A DNA stretch of 64,000 nucleotides from Hyphococcus lacteus. Lineage in GTDB: Bacteria > Pseudomonadota > Alphaproteobacteria > Caulobacterales > Parvularculaceae. Position numbers and translations under genes: made by a program. Shown one piece after another: positions 36,757 to 45,635 of this stretch. Positions within the stretch are counted from its first letter, which is position 1. Every line of letters starts with the position of its first letter. The DNA is taken from NCBI RefSeq assembly GCF_041058985.1, contig NZ_JBEHZE010000001.1, positions 1,798,001 through 1,862,000 on the forward strand, given 5' to 3'. The notes below the pieces were generated by a model. That model saw only the letters and a list, made by a program, of their open reading frames with translations. It made no database searches and was not told the DNA's origin.

Positions 36757-38319
36757 ATGAAGAACACAGAAATCCTCAATCCGCCCGTCATTGCCGATAT
36801 CATTCGAATTCAAGCGACAAAACGACCTGATAAAATAGGGCTTTCGTTTGAAGGTCGGGATTTTACCTATGCTGAGATGAATGCCCGCGCCAGCCAAGCG
36901 GCTCAGGCGCTTCTCTCTTTGGGCATAAAACGCGGTGATCGGATAGGGTGGCTCGCGCGGAATGTAGCGAGTTTCTGGGATGTTTTGTTTGGTGCAGCAA
37001 AAATCGGTGCCGTGCTTACGCCGATAAATTGGCGCTTGGCCCCGCCGGAAGTTGCTCAAATTTTGGCCGATGCAGAACCTAAGCTTTTCGTCGGTGAGAA
37101 GATGTTTGTCGATGCACTGCCGTCGGGCGAGCAACAACCAAACTACCGCACAATGCTACTCGAAGAGGGCGGACCTGATTGCCTTGACGCACTGGTTGAT
37201 AAACAGTCGGCCATTGAACCCGACCATAAAGGGTCAGTCGATGATGTGTTGGTGCAGTTATATACGAGCGGGACGACAGGCTTGCCGAAGGGCGTGATAC
37301 TACCCAACCGTTGTTATTACGAAGTTGGTTTGGCTGGCCAAGAGGCTGGTATCATCATTCCGCAATCTGACGATGAAGCGGTGCTTCATGCGTTGCCCCA
37401 CTTTCATGTAGCAGGTTTGAATTTTGGATTGATGGCGATGTGTCGTTCAATGCGAATTATTCAGCATCGCCAATTTGATCCCACGGCGATTGTAAAAGAT
37501 GCTCAAGGTGATGTGCCGCTAAATTCATTTTTCGTCCCAGCGATGATCATGATGATCATCGAAACTGCGAAAACAATGGGGCTTTCATTAGAGCAGTTTG
37601 TTGGCATCAGTTATGGTGCTGCGCCGATGCCTGAACCACTTCTGGACGTTATCATGAAAGCGATGCCGAATGCGACGCTGGTGCAATTCTATGGAATGAC
37701 AGAAACGACAGGCGGAGTGACAGTCCTTGACCATGACGACCACGCTCAAGGCAAGAAACAACGTGTTTCTGCCGGCAAACCATTGCCGGGGTGTGAGGTG
37801 AATATATGCGACCCGATATCAGGGCGAGAGGTTGCGCAGGGTGAGACCGGCGAAGTTATCGCTCGTGCCAAGTTTATTATGGATGGGTATTGGCAGAATC
37901 CAGAAGCAACCGCTGAGGTTATACGTGATGGTTGGTATTGGTCCGGCGATGCGGGGTATAAAGACGAAAACGGCTTTGTTTACATCGTTGATCGGATCAA
38001 AGACATGATCATTTCCGGCGGGGAGAATATATATCCGGCTGAGCTGGAGGCGGTGCTCGCAACGTGTCCGGGGATTGCCGATGTAGCTGTGATCGGTGTT
38101 CCGGACGAAAAATGGGGAGAGCGGATCAAGGTGGTAGCGGTTAAACGCGTCGGTGTAGAACTGGATGCCGACGGCGTTATTGCTTTTCTCAAAGGCAAGG
38201 TCGCAGATTTCAAATTGCCCAAAAGTGTCGCATTTATAGACATGTTACCGCGGAATCCGTCGGGCAAAATCCTGAAAACGGAACTGCGGAAGGGCGAATC
38301 AGGTGCTGGAGACGGATAA
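36757..38319 (+). CDS. Acyl-CoA ligase (AMP-forming)
   Basis: 520 residues from ATG 36757, preceded by AGGGAG; the longer frame upstream is not conserved. The AMP-binding motif is LYTSGTTGLPKGVI. The acyl-adenylate region QFYGMTETTGGVT and the C-terminal hinge YIVDRIKDMIISGGENIYPA are complete; the final Lys is in PSGKILKTEL. It activates a fatty or other carboxylic acid to its CoA thioester. Chain length cannot be told. Confidence 0.93.
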   Translation: MKNTEILNPPVIADIIRIQATKRPDKIGLSFEGRDFTYAEMNARASQAAQALLSLGIKRGDRIGWLARNVASFWDVLFGAAKIGAVLTPINWRLAPPEVAQILADAEPKLFVGEKMFVDALPSGEQQPNYRTMLLEEGGPDCLDALVDKQSAIEPDHKGSVDDVLVQLYTSGTTGLPKGVILPNRCYYEVGLAGQEAGIIIPQSDDEAVLHALPHFHVAGLNFGLMAMCRSMRIIQHRQFDPTAIVKDAQGDVPLNSFFVPAMIMMIIETAKTMGLSLEQFVGISYGAAPMPEPLLDVIMKAMPNATLVQFYGMTETTGGVTVLDHDDHAQGKKQRVSAGKPLPGCEVNICDPISGREVAQGETGEVIARAKFIMDGYWQNPEATAEVIRDGWYWSGDAGYKDENGFVYIVDRIKDMIISGGENIYPAELEAVLATCPGIADVAVIGVPDEKWGERIKVVAVKRVGVELDADGVIAFLKGKVADFKLPKSVAFIDMLPRNPSGKILKTELRKGESGAGDG

Positions 38320-38480
38320 AATTATGGTTTATTTGCCCCCGAGAGTTGCGGTTTTTTGGCCAAACGACTGCGCGAACGGCTGTAATCCTTAGCTAATTTC
38401 CCGTTCAGGGTGTGTCGGGGAGTAAAACCGGCAAATTGATAAAGAAAATTGTTAAAATTGTTTGCGTTCTCCTTTCGGTT

Positions 38481-38496
38481 CGGCACCGAAATTGAT
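38481..38496 (+). promoter_or_regulatory. Sigma-54-like element before the PEP-CTERM gene
   Basis: Forward bases CGGCACCGAAATTGA align with TGGCAC-N5-TTGC: GG at -24 is kept, TTG at -12 is kept, but the final C is A. Eight of ten defined positions match. The predicted start point is about 12 bp downstream, leaving a short leader to the start codon at 38531 with a G-rich ribosome site between. The changed -12 base weakens it. Confidence 0.35.
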
Positions 38497-38530
38497 AGTC
38501 TAGGCATGAATTATTGTTCAGGGGGAACAA

Positions 38531-39262
38531 ATGAAAAAGATTTTGATATCAGCATTAGGGTTGGGTTTTTGCCTCGCCGCGAATGCAAATGCCGCTGAGA
38601 TGACGCTTGGTGGCCTGACTTTCGACACCGATAACTCCGCTTCAACCGTGCTTTGGGCTCAAGGTGGTGTATTCGCAGGTAACCTAGATAACCGCCGCGA
38701 AGCATGTGTGGATCCGACAAATGCGTCTTCTACCGTGGGCGCAACCGGAGAGGAATGTCGTGCGCTAGAGGTGGTTGGATTTGATCTCGATACTGATGTC
38801 GAGCTTGATGAGAATAATACAGTCACACAAGACCCGGATGTTCTTTCGGTTTTCTTTGACGAAGATCTAATCAATGGCGACGGTTTCGATATCGTTGTGT
38901 TCGAGACTCAAGACCAGGATGATCCGCCCGCGATTACGATGATCCTTAATGGTACTCAGTTGATTGGCGAACGTATTGCGGTTGTCGATGTCGATGGCGA
39001 TACATTTACAATGTGGGGTTTTGATTTTTCAGAACTTCCGTTCGACTTGGCAATGGGCGCAATTGTTAGCGCACCGCTTTACCTTCAAACTGCGCGCGAC
39101 GATGAGAACACACCAGTTGGTTCTTCGGATATCGCGGCAATTGTCGGTATGAACTTTAACGTACCGACGCCTGAGGTTCCACTTCCAGCCGCGGCTTGGT
39201 TGTTTATCGCGGGCATGTCCGGGCTAGGATTTGCGGGTCGCGCTAAGCGCAAAGCTGCTTAA
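38531..39262 (+). CDS. PEP-CTERM sorted surface protein
   Basis: 243 residues. A signal peptide (KKILISALGLGFCLAANANA) is followed by an acidic, Asp-rich beta-type body. The C-terminal sorting signal reads VPLPAAAWLF (about 216-225), then a hydrophobic helix (IAGMSGLGFAG) and a basic tail (RAKRKAA). This tripartite end is the PEP-CTERM type, cut by exosortase (XrtA) after export; mature protein is thought to be glycosylated and released to the exopolysaccharide. No exosortase is in the window. A strong terminator follows. Confidence 0.88.
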   Translation: MKKILISALGLGFCLAANANAAEMTLGGLTFDTDNSASTVLWAQGGVFAGNLDNRREACVDPTNASSTVGATGEECRALEVVGFDLDTDVELDENNTVTQDPDVLSVFFDEDLINGDGFDIVVFETQDQDDPPAITMILNGTQLIGERIAVVDVDGDTFTMWGFDFSELPFDLAMGAIVSAPLYLQTARDDENTPVGSSDIAAIVGMNFNVPTPEVPLPAAAWLFIAGMSGLGFAGRAKRKAA

Positions 39263-39287
39263 GGCAAACGCGTACTCCTTTGAACAG

Positions 39288-39319
39288 AAAGCCCGCTGTG
39301 TTTTACAGCGGGCTTTTTT
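39288..39319. terminator. Bidirectional rho-independent terminator
   Basis: A perfect 12-bp stem (aaagcccgctgt / acagcgggcttt) with a 5-base loop ends in six T on the forward strand and begins with A on the other. It lies between the PEP-CTERM gene and the convergent tetR-type gene, and can end both. Confidence 0.92.
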
Positions 39320-39331
39320 GTGCGGGCAAAG

Positions 39332-39955
39332 CTAACGCGATGCCTTGGCGACAATATCAATCCATGCATCAATTACTGTTTCAATGCGTTCTTTGTCATC
39401 AAGAAGGCCATCATGAACCAACAGGCCGGTCATCATGCACCGGCCAATAGTCAGTAGCGCGTTAAGTTCATCTGCGTCGCGAGCAATGGGTGTTAACAGG
39501 TCTCGCATTTCACCTTCGATTGCCTCTCGCCAGTCCTCAAGCTTGGGGGCAATTCGGGTCTTGAGCGTTGCGTCGGTTCGTGACGCCACAAGGATTTGTA
39601 GAAGTGCTTCATATTCCTCTGTGGCGAACTGATCCGCCCAGGAACGCCGCGTGACTTTGCCAAAGGCGCTTCGATCTTTTTCCAGTTCTGCTTTTATCTG
39701 TGTGAACCATTTAATTGATCGGCGAAGAAGAAAGGCAGCAGTTGCGGTCACCAAATCTTCCTTTGACGGGAAGTGGTGCTGTAGCGCCCCTTGTGAAATG
39801 CCAGCGGCCTTTATGACCTGTTTGATAGATGTGCTGGGATAGCCCAGTGTTGCGAGGCAATGCGTGGTTGCTTCGCAGGTCCGTCGACGCATCTCCGCTG
39901 ATTTTATCTGCTGACGAGAGGGAGCTGTGGTGGGTGCTTGACGTTGATCTACCAT
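39332..39955 (-). CDS. TetR/AcrR family regulator
   Basis: 207 residues from the ATG at 39955 (one two codons earlier, at 39961, is equally close to the operator). N-terminal helix-turn-helix TSIKQVIKAAGISQGALQHHFPSKEDLV is the classic TetR motif. The rest is the usual all-helical ligand domain. It is divergent from the acyl-CoA carboxylase operon across 53 bp, with an inverted repeat between the starts, so it probably controls that operon and its own gene. The effector is likely an acyl-CoA, by neighbourhood. No clear ribosome site, so the mRNA may be leaderless. Confidence 0.9.
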   Translation of the reverse strand: MVDQRQAPTTAPSRQQIKSAEMRRRTCEATTHCLATLGYPSTSIKQVIKAAGISQGALQHHFPSKEDLVTATAAFLLRRSIKWFTQIKAELEKDRSAFGKVTRRSWADQFATEEYEALLQILVASRTDATLKTRIAPKLEDWREAIEGEMRDLLTPIARDADELNALLTIGRCMMTGLLVHDGLLDDKERIETVIDAWIDIVAKASR

Positions 39956-39961
39956 GATCAT

Positions 39962-39985
39962 AAAACAGTACGAACATATTGTTTT
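39962..39985. promoter_or_regulatory. Candidate TetR operator
   Basis: AAAACA and TGTTTT form a perfect 6-bp inverted repeat 12 bp apart, centred between the divergent starts at 39955 and 40009. TetR-family regulators usually bind such palindromes in the shared intergenic region. The region is AT-rich, so the match has some chance of being accidental. Confidence 0.5.
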
Positions 39986-40008
39986 GTCAAGCCTGCTACA
40001 GAGATGCC

Positions 40009-41619
40009 ATGCCGATATTTGAAACTGACATTGATGTTCACTCCGAGGCATTTCGGAAAAATCGAAATGACCATCTCAAGTTGATCAAAGAGTTTCGCAC
40101 GCTTGAGGAGAAGATCGTTGCGACGTCGGCGAGGGCAAAAGCAAAATTTGAAAAACGAGGACAACTTTTACCACGCGAACGTCTTGCGCTCGTGCTCGAC
40201 CGTGGCGCGCCGTTTGTCGAACTTTCGACTTTGTGCGGGTACAAAATGCATGACGACGATGGCGATCAAACCATATCGGGGGGTGGAAGCATTTCCGGCA
40301 TTGGTTTTGTTTCCGGTGTGCGTTGCGTAATCGCGGCGTCGGATAGTGGCATTAAAGGCGGTGCCGCGACGCCCATGGGCGTTCATAAAGCCCTTAGGGC
40401 GCAACAACTTGCGCTGGAAAATAAATTGCCGTTTGTTCAGCTTATTGAAAGTGCCGGTGCCAATTTGATGCGCCAAGCCGAGATGTTTGTGCCGGGCGGG
40501 CGTACATTTGCTAATCTTGCTCGGCTTTCGGCAGCGGGGTGTCCGGTAATTTCTGTCGTCCACGGATCATCGACCGCAGGTGGCGCTTATCAAACGGGCT
40601 TGTCTGACTATGTTGTCGCTGTGCGTGGGAAATCGAAAGTCTTTCTTGCCGGACCGCCGCTTTTGAAAGCTGCGACGGGCGAGATTGCGACCGATGAGGA
40701 CCTTGGCGGTGCAGAGATGCATTACCACCTATCGGGTACAGCGGAATATATGGCGGAGAATGATGCAGATGGCGTGCGGATTGCGCGTGATATTGTGTCG
40801 AAACTCGGCTGGGGTGGTGGGGCGCAGGGGCGCGACTTTGCGCCCCCCAAATATGATGCAGAGGACTTGTTGGGGATTGTCCCTATTGATTACCGCCAGC
40901 CCTACAACTCGCGTGAGGTTATCGCTCGTCTTGTGGACGGCTCTGATATTCTTGGCTTCAAAGATGGGTTTGGGTCGGCGACAATTTGTTCTCAGGCTGC
41001 GATTGCAGGGCATCAAGTTGGGATCATTTCAAACAACGGTCCGATTGATGCTGATGGGGCGGCAAAAGTTGCACAGTTTATTCAGCTTATGGAGCAGGCA
41101 GGATCGCCCGTTATTTTCCTTCAGAATACGACGGGCTATCTCGTGGGCACCGATGCGGAACAGCGGGGCATCGTTAAGCACGGTTCGAAGATGATTCAGG
41201 CTGTCACCAACATGACAGTACCAAAGCTAACATTGCATATCGGTGCATCGTTTGGTGCGGGCAATTATGGCATGTGTGGCCGCGCGTTTGATCCTCGATT
41301 TATTTTTGCTTGGCCAAACAACCGCATCGCGGTGATGGGTGGTGAGCAAGCTGCAAAAACCATGCGGATCGTCGCCGAAGATGGCGCACGCCGAAAAGGA
41401 CAGGAACCCAACGCGGAATTTCTCGATGGCATGGCGAAACATATTGTCGATACTTATGACGCGGAATCCCGCGCACTATTTGCGACAGCTCGGCTTTGGG
41501 ATGATGGAATAATTGATCCGCGAGATAGCCGTAATATTTTGGCGTTTTGCCTTGATAGCCTTTCAGAAGCTGAAAACCGTCAGCTAAGACCAAATTTTTT
41601 TGGTGTTGCACGAATGTAG
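40009..41619 (+). CDS. Biotin-dependent acyl-CoA carboxylase, carboxyltransferase (beta) subunit
   Basis: 536 residues from the ATG at 40009, since the earlier frame runs through the operator. Both crotonase-fold halves are present: ATPMGVHKALRAQQLALENK, LIESAGANLMRQAEMFVPGG, GSSTAGGAYQTGLSDY, and in the C-terminal half FLQNTTGYLVGTDAEQRG and GAGNYGMCGRAFDPRF. This belongs to the methylcrotonyl-, geranyl- or propionyl-CoA carboxylase group; the acyl specificity is open. It pairs with the biotin-bearing subunit three genes on. The first gene of the operon behind a TetR-type operator. Confidence 0.92.
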   Translation: MPIFETDIDVHSEAFRKNRNDHLKLIKEFRTLEEKIVATSARAKAKFEKRGQLLPRERLALVLDRGAPFVELSTLCGYKMHDDDGDQTISGGGSISGIGFVSGVRCVIAASDSGIKGGAATPMGVHKALRAQQLALENKLPFVQLIESAGANLMRQAEMFVPGGRTFANLARLSAAGCPVISVVHGSSTAGGAYQTGLSDYVVAVRGKSKVFLAGPPLLKAATGEIATDEDLGGAEMHYHLSGTAEYMAENDADGVRIARDIVSKLGWGGGAQGRDFAPPKYDAEDLLGIVPIDYRQPYNSREVIARLVDGSDILGFKDGFGSATICSQAAIAGHQVGIISNNGPIDADGAAKVAQFIQLMEQAGSPVIFLQNTTGYLVGTDAEQRGIVKHGSKMIQAVTNMTVPKLTLHIGASFGAGNYGMCGRAFDPRFIFAWPNNRIAVMGGEQAAKTMRIVAEDGARRKGQEPNAEFLDGMAKHIVDTYDAESRALFATARLWDDGIIDPRDSRNILAFCLDSLSEAENRQLRPNFFGVARM

Positions 41620-41628
41620 GAGCGCGAG

Positions 41629-42801
41629 ATGAAACTTACTGCTGAACATGACCAAATTCGGGATACACTAAAGCGGTATATTGATGAACACATCAATCCG
41701 TATGTAGATGAATGGGAAGATGCTGGAATTTTTCCAGCGCACAAAGTCTATAAAGGTTTGGGTGATCTCGGCTTGTTGGGTGTCACAAAGCCGGTTGAAT
41801 ATGGTGGAATGGGCCTCGACTGGTCTTATGGAGCGGTCGTCGCAGAGACTTTAGGCCACATTAATTGTGGCGGTATCCCCATGGCGATTGGCGTGCAGAC
41901 GGATATGGCAACACCTGCGCTTGCCAAATTCGGCACTGAAGCCGCCAAAGAAGATATTTTGAGGCCGACAATCGCGGGCGATTTTGTTGCGTGCCTTGGT
42001 GTTTCCGAAGTTGGAGCCGGTTCGGATGTGGCCTCCATCAAAACTACGGCAAAAAAAGATGGGGACGACTACGTCATTAACGGCGGCAAGATGTGGACGA
42101 CGAGTGGCACACAGGCTGACTGGATGTGTCTATTGGCGAATACATCTGACGATGGGGTGCATCGCAACAAAACGTTGATTGCTTTGCCGCTCAAAGATGA
42201 AAATGGCAAGCTCCGTAAAGGTATTTCGATCGCACGGAAATTGAAAAAACTTGGTATGCGAAGTTCTGATACTGCCGAGTTTTTCTTTGAAGATGTTCGT
42301 GTACCCCAACGCTATCGGATCGGCGAAGAGGGCGCTGGTTTCATGTACCAAATGCTCCAGTTCCAGGAGGAGCGGCTTTGGGCGGCTTTATCGAGCCTTG
42401 TAAGCCTCGATAACACGATTGATGCGACGATAGATTATACGCGCCAGCGCAAGGCATTTGGCAAATCGATTTTGGATAATCAAGTGGTTCATTTCCGTAT
42501 GGCGGAGTTGAAAACTGAAGTTCAAGCTTTGCGATCACTGACTTGGGATGCGGTTGAGAAAATGATGGCAGGTGAAGACGCGACAATGTTGGCGTCCATG
42601 GCGAAGCTAAAAGTTGGAAGGCTCGCGCGTGAGGTAAATGATTCTTGCCTGCAATATTGGGGCGGCATGGGCTTTATGGAAGAGACTCTCGTTTCGCGCT
42701 CCTATCGTGATGGACGATTGGGGTCGATCGGTGGCGGTGCCGACGAAGTGATGCTCTCCATCATTTGCAAATATATGGGTACGTTGCCGGGTAAGTCCTG
42801 A
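41629..42801 (+). CDS. Acyl-CoA dehydrogenase
   Basis: 390 residues, normal size. N-terminal helical domain; VACLGVSEVGAGSDVASIKT is the FAD/substrate loop; GGKMWTTSGTQADWMCLL, RQRKAFGKSILDNQVVHF and the C-terminal QYWGGMGFMEETLVSRSYRD belong to the flavin domain. The tail GGADEVMLSIICKYMG recalls citronellyl-CoA dehydrogenases (AtuD) as I remember them. It introduces an alpha-beta double bond in an acyl-CoA, before carboxylation. Ribosome site AGGAG lies 10 bp after the carboxylase stop. Confidence 0.93.
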   Translation: MKLTAEHDQIRDTLKRYIDEHINPYVDEWEDAGIFPAHKVYKGLGDLGLLGVTKPVEYGGMGLDWSYGAVVAETLGHINCGGIPMAIGVQTDMATPALAKFGTEAAKEDILRPTIAGDFVACLGVSEVGAGSDVASIKTTAKKDGDDYVINGGKMWTTSGTQADWMCLLANTSDDGVHRNKTLIALPLKDENGKLRKGISIARKLKKLGMRSSDTAEFFFEDVRVPQRYRIGEEGAGFMYQMLQFQEERLWAALSSLVSLDNTIDATIDYTRQRKAFGKSILDNQVVHFRMAELKTEVQALRSLTWDAVEKMMAGEDATMLASMAKLKVGRLAREVNDSCLQYWGGMGFMEETLVSRSYRDGRLGSIGGGADEVMLSIICKYMGTLPGKS

Positions 42802-42828
42802 TTTTATCGGCGAAATGGAAATAAACCT

Positions 42829-44775
42829 ATGACAACAATACGCAGACTGTTGATTGCGAATAGAGGCGAAATCGCGTGTCGAATTATTGATACGGCGCGC
42901 GGGCGAGGTATCGAAACCATCGCTGTTTACGCTGATGCGGATGTGAATGCGCGACATGTTCGACTTGCGGATCAAGCGGAATATATCGGGCCTTCGGAAG
43001 CCGCAAAAAGCTATTTGAATATTGAAGCGATTATCGCGGCAGCGAGGCGGTCTGGGGCAGACGCGATTCATCCTGGTTATGGTTTCTTATCCGAGCGAGC
43101 AGATTTTGCACGGGAATGTGTTCAAGCTGGTATAATATTTGTGGGGCCGCCCGCCGATGCAATTAGTGCGATGGGCGATAAGGCGAGCGCGAAAGAGCGT
43201 ATGCTCGCCGCTGACGTTCCTTGTATCCCGGGGTATCAGGGGGCTGATCAATCGGAAAGTAGTTTGAAGACTCAAGCAGACGCCATCGGTTATCCCGTGA
43301 TGGTAAAAGCCTCAGCGGGCGGTGGTGGGCGTGGTATGCGTATTGTTCGCACCCCTCAAGACCTATCGGCTGCGATTCAATCAGCACGCGTCGAGGCTGA
43401 AAATGCGTTTGGTGATGGGCGGTTGTTGCTTGAGCGCGCAGTCATTGGGGCGCGTCATATCGAAATTCAAATATTTGCGGATCAACACGGTAACTGCGTC
43501 TATCTCGGTGAGCGTGATTGCTCTCTCCAGCGGCGCAATCAAAAGGTAATCGAAGAAGCCCCTTCTCCAGTATTGTCAGATGACCAGCGCAAGGCGATGG
43601 GCGAGGCGGCGGTAAAAGCGGCCATGGCTGTCGGCTATATGGGCGCGGGGACAGTTGAATTTCTGTATGATCCTGCACGGGGCGAGTTTTATTTTCTAGA
43701 GATGAATACGCGATTGCAAGTTGAACATCCTGTGACGGAGATGGTCACGGGACTTGATTTAGTCGCTATGCAGATCGACGTCGCTGAAGGGCGCGCATTA
43801 ACGGTTCACCAACCAGATATTCAATCAAATGGTTGGTCTATTGAAGCGCGACTTTACGCAGAAGATCCGTCAAACAACTTTACGCCCCATTCAGGTGAAG
43901 TTCGTTTTTTTCAACTGCCTGAAAATACCCGATGCGACTCTGGGATTGACCAAGGCGATGATATTTCAAGTTACTATGACCCAATGGTTGCCAAGGTCAT
44001 TGCCCATGGGCAAAGCCGCGATGAGGCGAGGGCAAAGCTTATTCGCGCGTTGAATTCGACGACGATGTTCGGCGTTGCCAATAACCGGGATTTTCTAGTT
44101 TCACTTTTGTCTGATGAAACCTTTGCCAAAGGTGAGGCGGCGACGAACTATATTGAGGAAAACCTTGATCGCCTGGGCGCGCGAAGTCATCACCCCTTGG
44201 CGATTGCGCTGGTGGGGGCGGCGCTTCTTGATACCGATTTTAGTGCTGAATTGTCAGGTTGGAATTCGCGTGGTTCAGCGGGTTTCCCTTTGTTGTTGCG
44301 CAGTATTGATGGGGTGACAGTCAACGCAAATTTATCGCTTTGCGGGCAGGAGATCACGGTAGCGTGTGCAGACAATGAAGCGAAAATTACAGTCACGTCC
44401 AAGGGTGATAATCAAATTCATTTCGTAGCGGATGGGCGTAAAGTGATCGCAAAATATTTTCGCGATGGTAATGTCGTTGAGTTGGATGTTGAGGGCCATT
44501 GGCATCGCTTTAGCGATATTACGTTGGCACCGGCGTCGGGTGCTGCGGGCGGCGACGGCGTTGTTAAAGCACCGATGGCCGGAATGGTCGCTAATGTTTC
44601 GGTAAATGTAGGAGATACTGTCTCAAAGGGACAGGTTGTCGCCACTATCGAGGCCATGAAAATGGAACACCAGTTAAAAGCAGCACGCGACGGAATAGTG
44701 TTGGAAGTCAATGTTAAGTCAGGTGACCAGGTTGCCATTCGCACGAAATTGGTTGTTCTGAAGACGGAGGAATGA
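42829..44775 (+). CDS. Biotin-dependent acyl-CoA carboxylase, biotin carboxylase and carrier (alpha) subunit
   Basis: 648 residues. Residues 1-445 are biotin carboxylase (LLIANRGEIACRIIDTARGR, MVKASAGGGGRGMRI, EMNTRLQVEHPVTEMVTGLD). A linker precedes the C-terminal biotinyl domain with the biotinylated Lys in TIEAMKMEHQLKAARDG. Size and layout fit methylcrotonyl- or geranyl-CoA carboxylase alpha. It charges biotin with bicarbonate and ATP and gives it to the beta subunit. The stop overlaps the next start by 4 bp. Confidence 0.95.
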   Translation: MTTIRRLLIANRGEIACRIIDTARGRGIETIAVYADADVNARHVRLADQAEYIGPSEAAKSYLNIEAIIAAARRSGADAIHPGYGFLSERADFARECVQAGIIFVGPPADAISAMGDKASAKERMLAADVPCIPGYQGADQSESSLKTQADAIGYPVMVKASAGGGGRGMRIVRTPQDLSAAIQSARVEAENAFGDGRLLLERAVIGARHIEIQIFADQHGNCVYLGERDCSLQRRNQKVIEEAPSPVLSDDQRKAMGEAAVKAAMAVGYMGAGTVEFLYDPARGEFYFLEMNTRLQVEHPVTEMVTGLDLVAMQIDVAEGRALTVHQPDIQSNGWSIEARLYAEDPSNNFTPHSGEVRFFQLPENTRCDSGIDQGDDISSYYDPMVAKVIAHGQSRDEARAKLIRALNSTTMFGVANNRDFLVSLLSDETFAKGEAATNYIEENLDRLGARSHHPLAIALVGAALLDTDFSAELSGWNSRGSAGFPLLLRSIDGVTVNANLSLCGQEITVACADNEAKITVTSKGDNQIHFVADGRKVIAKYFRDGNVVELDVEGHWHRFSDITLAPASGAAGGDGVVKAPMAGMVANVSVNVGDTVSKGQVVATIEAMKMEHQLKAARDGIVLEVNVKSGDQVAIRTKLVVLKTEE

Positions 44776-45635
44776 TGAGCGATAAGGCAATAATAACATG
44801 TTCGTTGACAGGTGTTCTGACAAACCCTGAACAACATCCCGTTCCGGTGACCCCACAACAAATGGCTGATGAGGCAAAGCGAGCCTATGATGCTGGTGCG
44901 ACGATTATGCATGTGCATTATCGGCAACAGGAAAAGGGCAAGGGGCACTTGCCGACATGGGACCCGGTGATTTGCAATGAAATAAATGACGCAATTCGGT
45001 CACTTTGTCCGGATGTCGTGATTAACATGACCACCGGCGTTGTTGGACCAGAATATCAATATGTTCTTGATTATCTTCGCGCTTGTAAACCAGAAATGGC
45101 GGCGTGTAATGCAGGTACACTGAATTATCTAAAAACGCGGAAAGATGGATCATGGGCGTGGCCGCCAATGGTGTTCGATAATCCCGCATCGAAGGTAAAA
45201 GCGTTTATTGATGTGATGACCGAATGCAATATCATTCCAGAGTTTGAATGTTTTGATATTGGTATTGTTCGTTCGGTGGGGCTTTATATCGAAAATGGCA
45301 TGACTGACCATGCTGATTATAATTTTGTGATGGGCGTTGCGAGTGGAATGCCGGCAGATCCGGATTTGTTACCGCTGTTGGTCAAGTATAAAAAAGACAG
45401 GATGCCGTGGCAGGCGACTGTTATTGGGCGTGACGATGTTTGGGCGGTTCATGAGCGCGTCGCGGCATTGGGCGGCAACCTGCGGACCGGGTTGGAAGAC
45501 TGTTTCTATCTACCAGATGGTTCAAAGGCGTCGTCAAACGGTCCAATGATTGAGGCGCTTGCAAACTGCGCGAAAAAAGCGGGGCGCGCTATCACGAGCC
45601 CCGCAGAAACTAGACAGATGCTTAAGCTGAATTAA
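44772..45635 (+). CDS. Beta-keto acid cleavage enzyme (BKACE, DUF849)
   Basis: 287 residues. Metal-binding HVH in GATIMHVHYRQQ, the strand VINMTTGVVGPE, PEFECFDIGIV and the loop LRTGLEDCFYLPDG are the BKACE/Kce motifs. Such enzymes take a beta-keto acid and acetyl-CoA and give acetoacetate and a new CoA ester; the substrate varies widely among members. It is the last gene of the TetR-regulated operon. It overlaps trxB (opposite strand) by 4 bp. Confidence 0.88.
   Translation: MMSDKAIITCSLTGVLTNPEQHPVPVTPQQMADEAKRAYDAGATIMHVHYRQQEKGKGHLPTWDPVICNEINDAIRSLCPDVVINMTTGVVGPEYQYVLDYLRACKPEMAACNAGTLNYLKTRKDGSWAWPPMVFDNPASKVKAFIDVMTECNIIPEFECFDIGIVRSVGLYIENGMTDHADYNFVMGVASGMPADPDLLPLLVKYKKDRMPWQATVIGRDDVWAVHERVAALGGNLRTGLEDCFYLPDGSKASSNGPMIEALANCAKKAGRAITSPAETRQMLKLN

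Noticed and set aside
40685..41194. 169-codon forward frame within the carboxyltransferase gene
   Set aside because: Low-complexity Arg/Leu-rich shadow of the real frame.
44418..44948. 176-codon reverse frame opposite the biotin carboxylase and BKACE genes
   Set aside because: Antisense to two well-supported genes; no motif.
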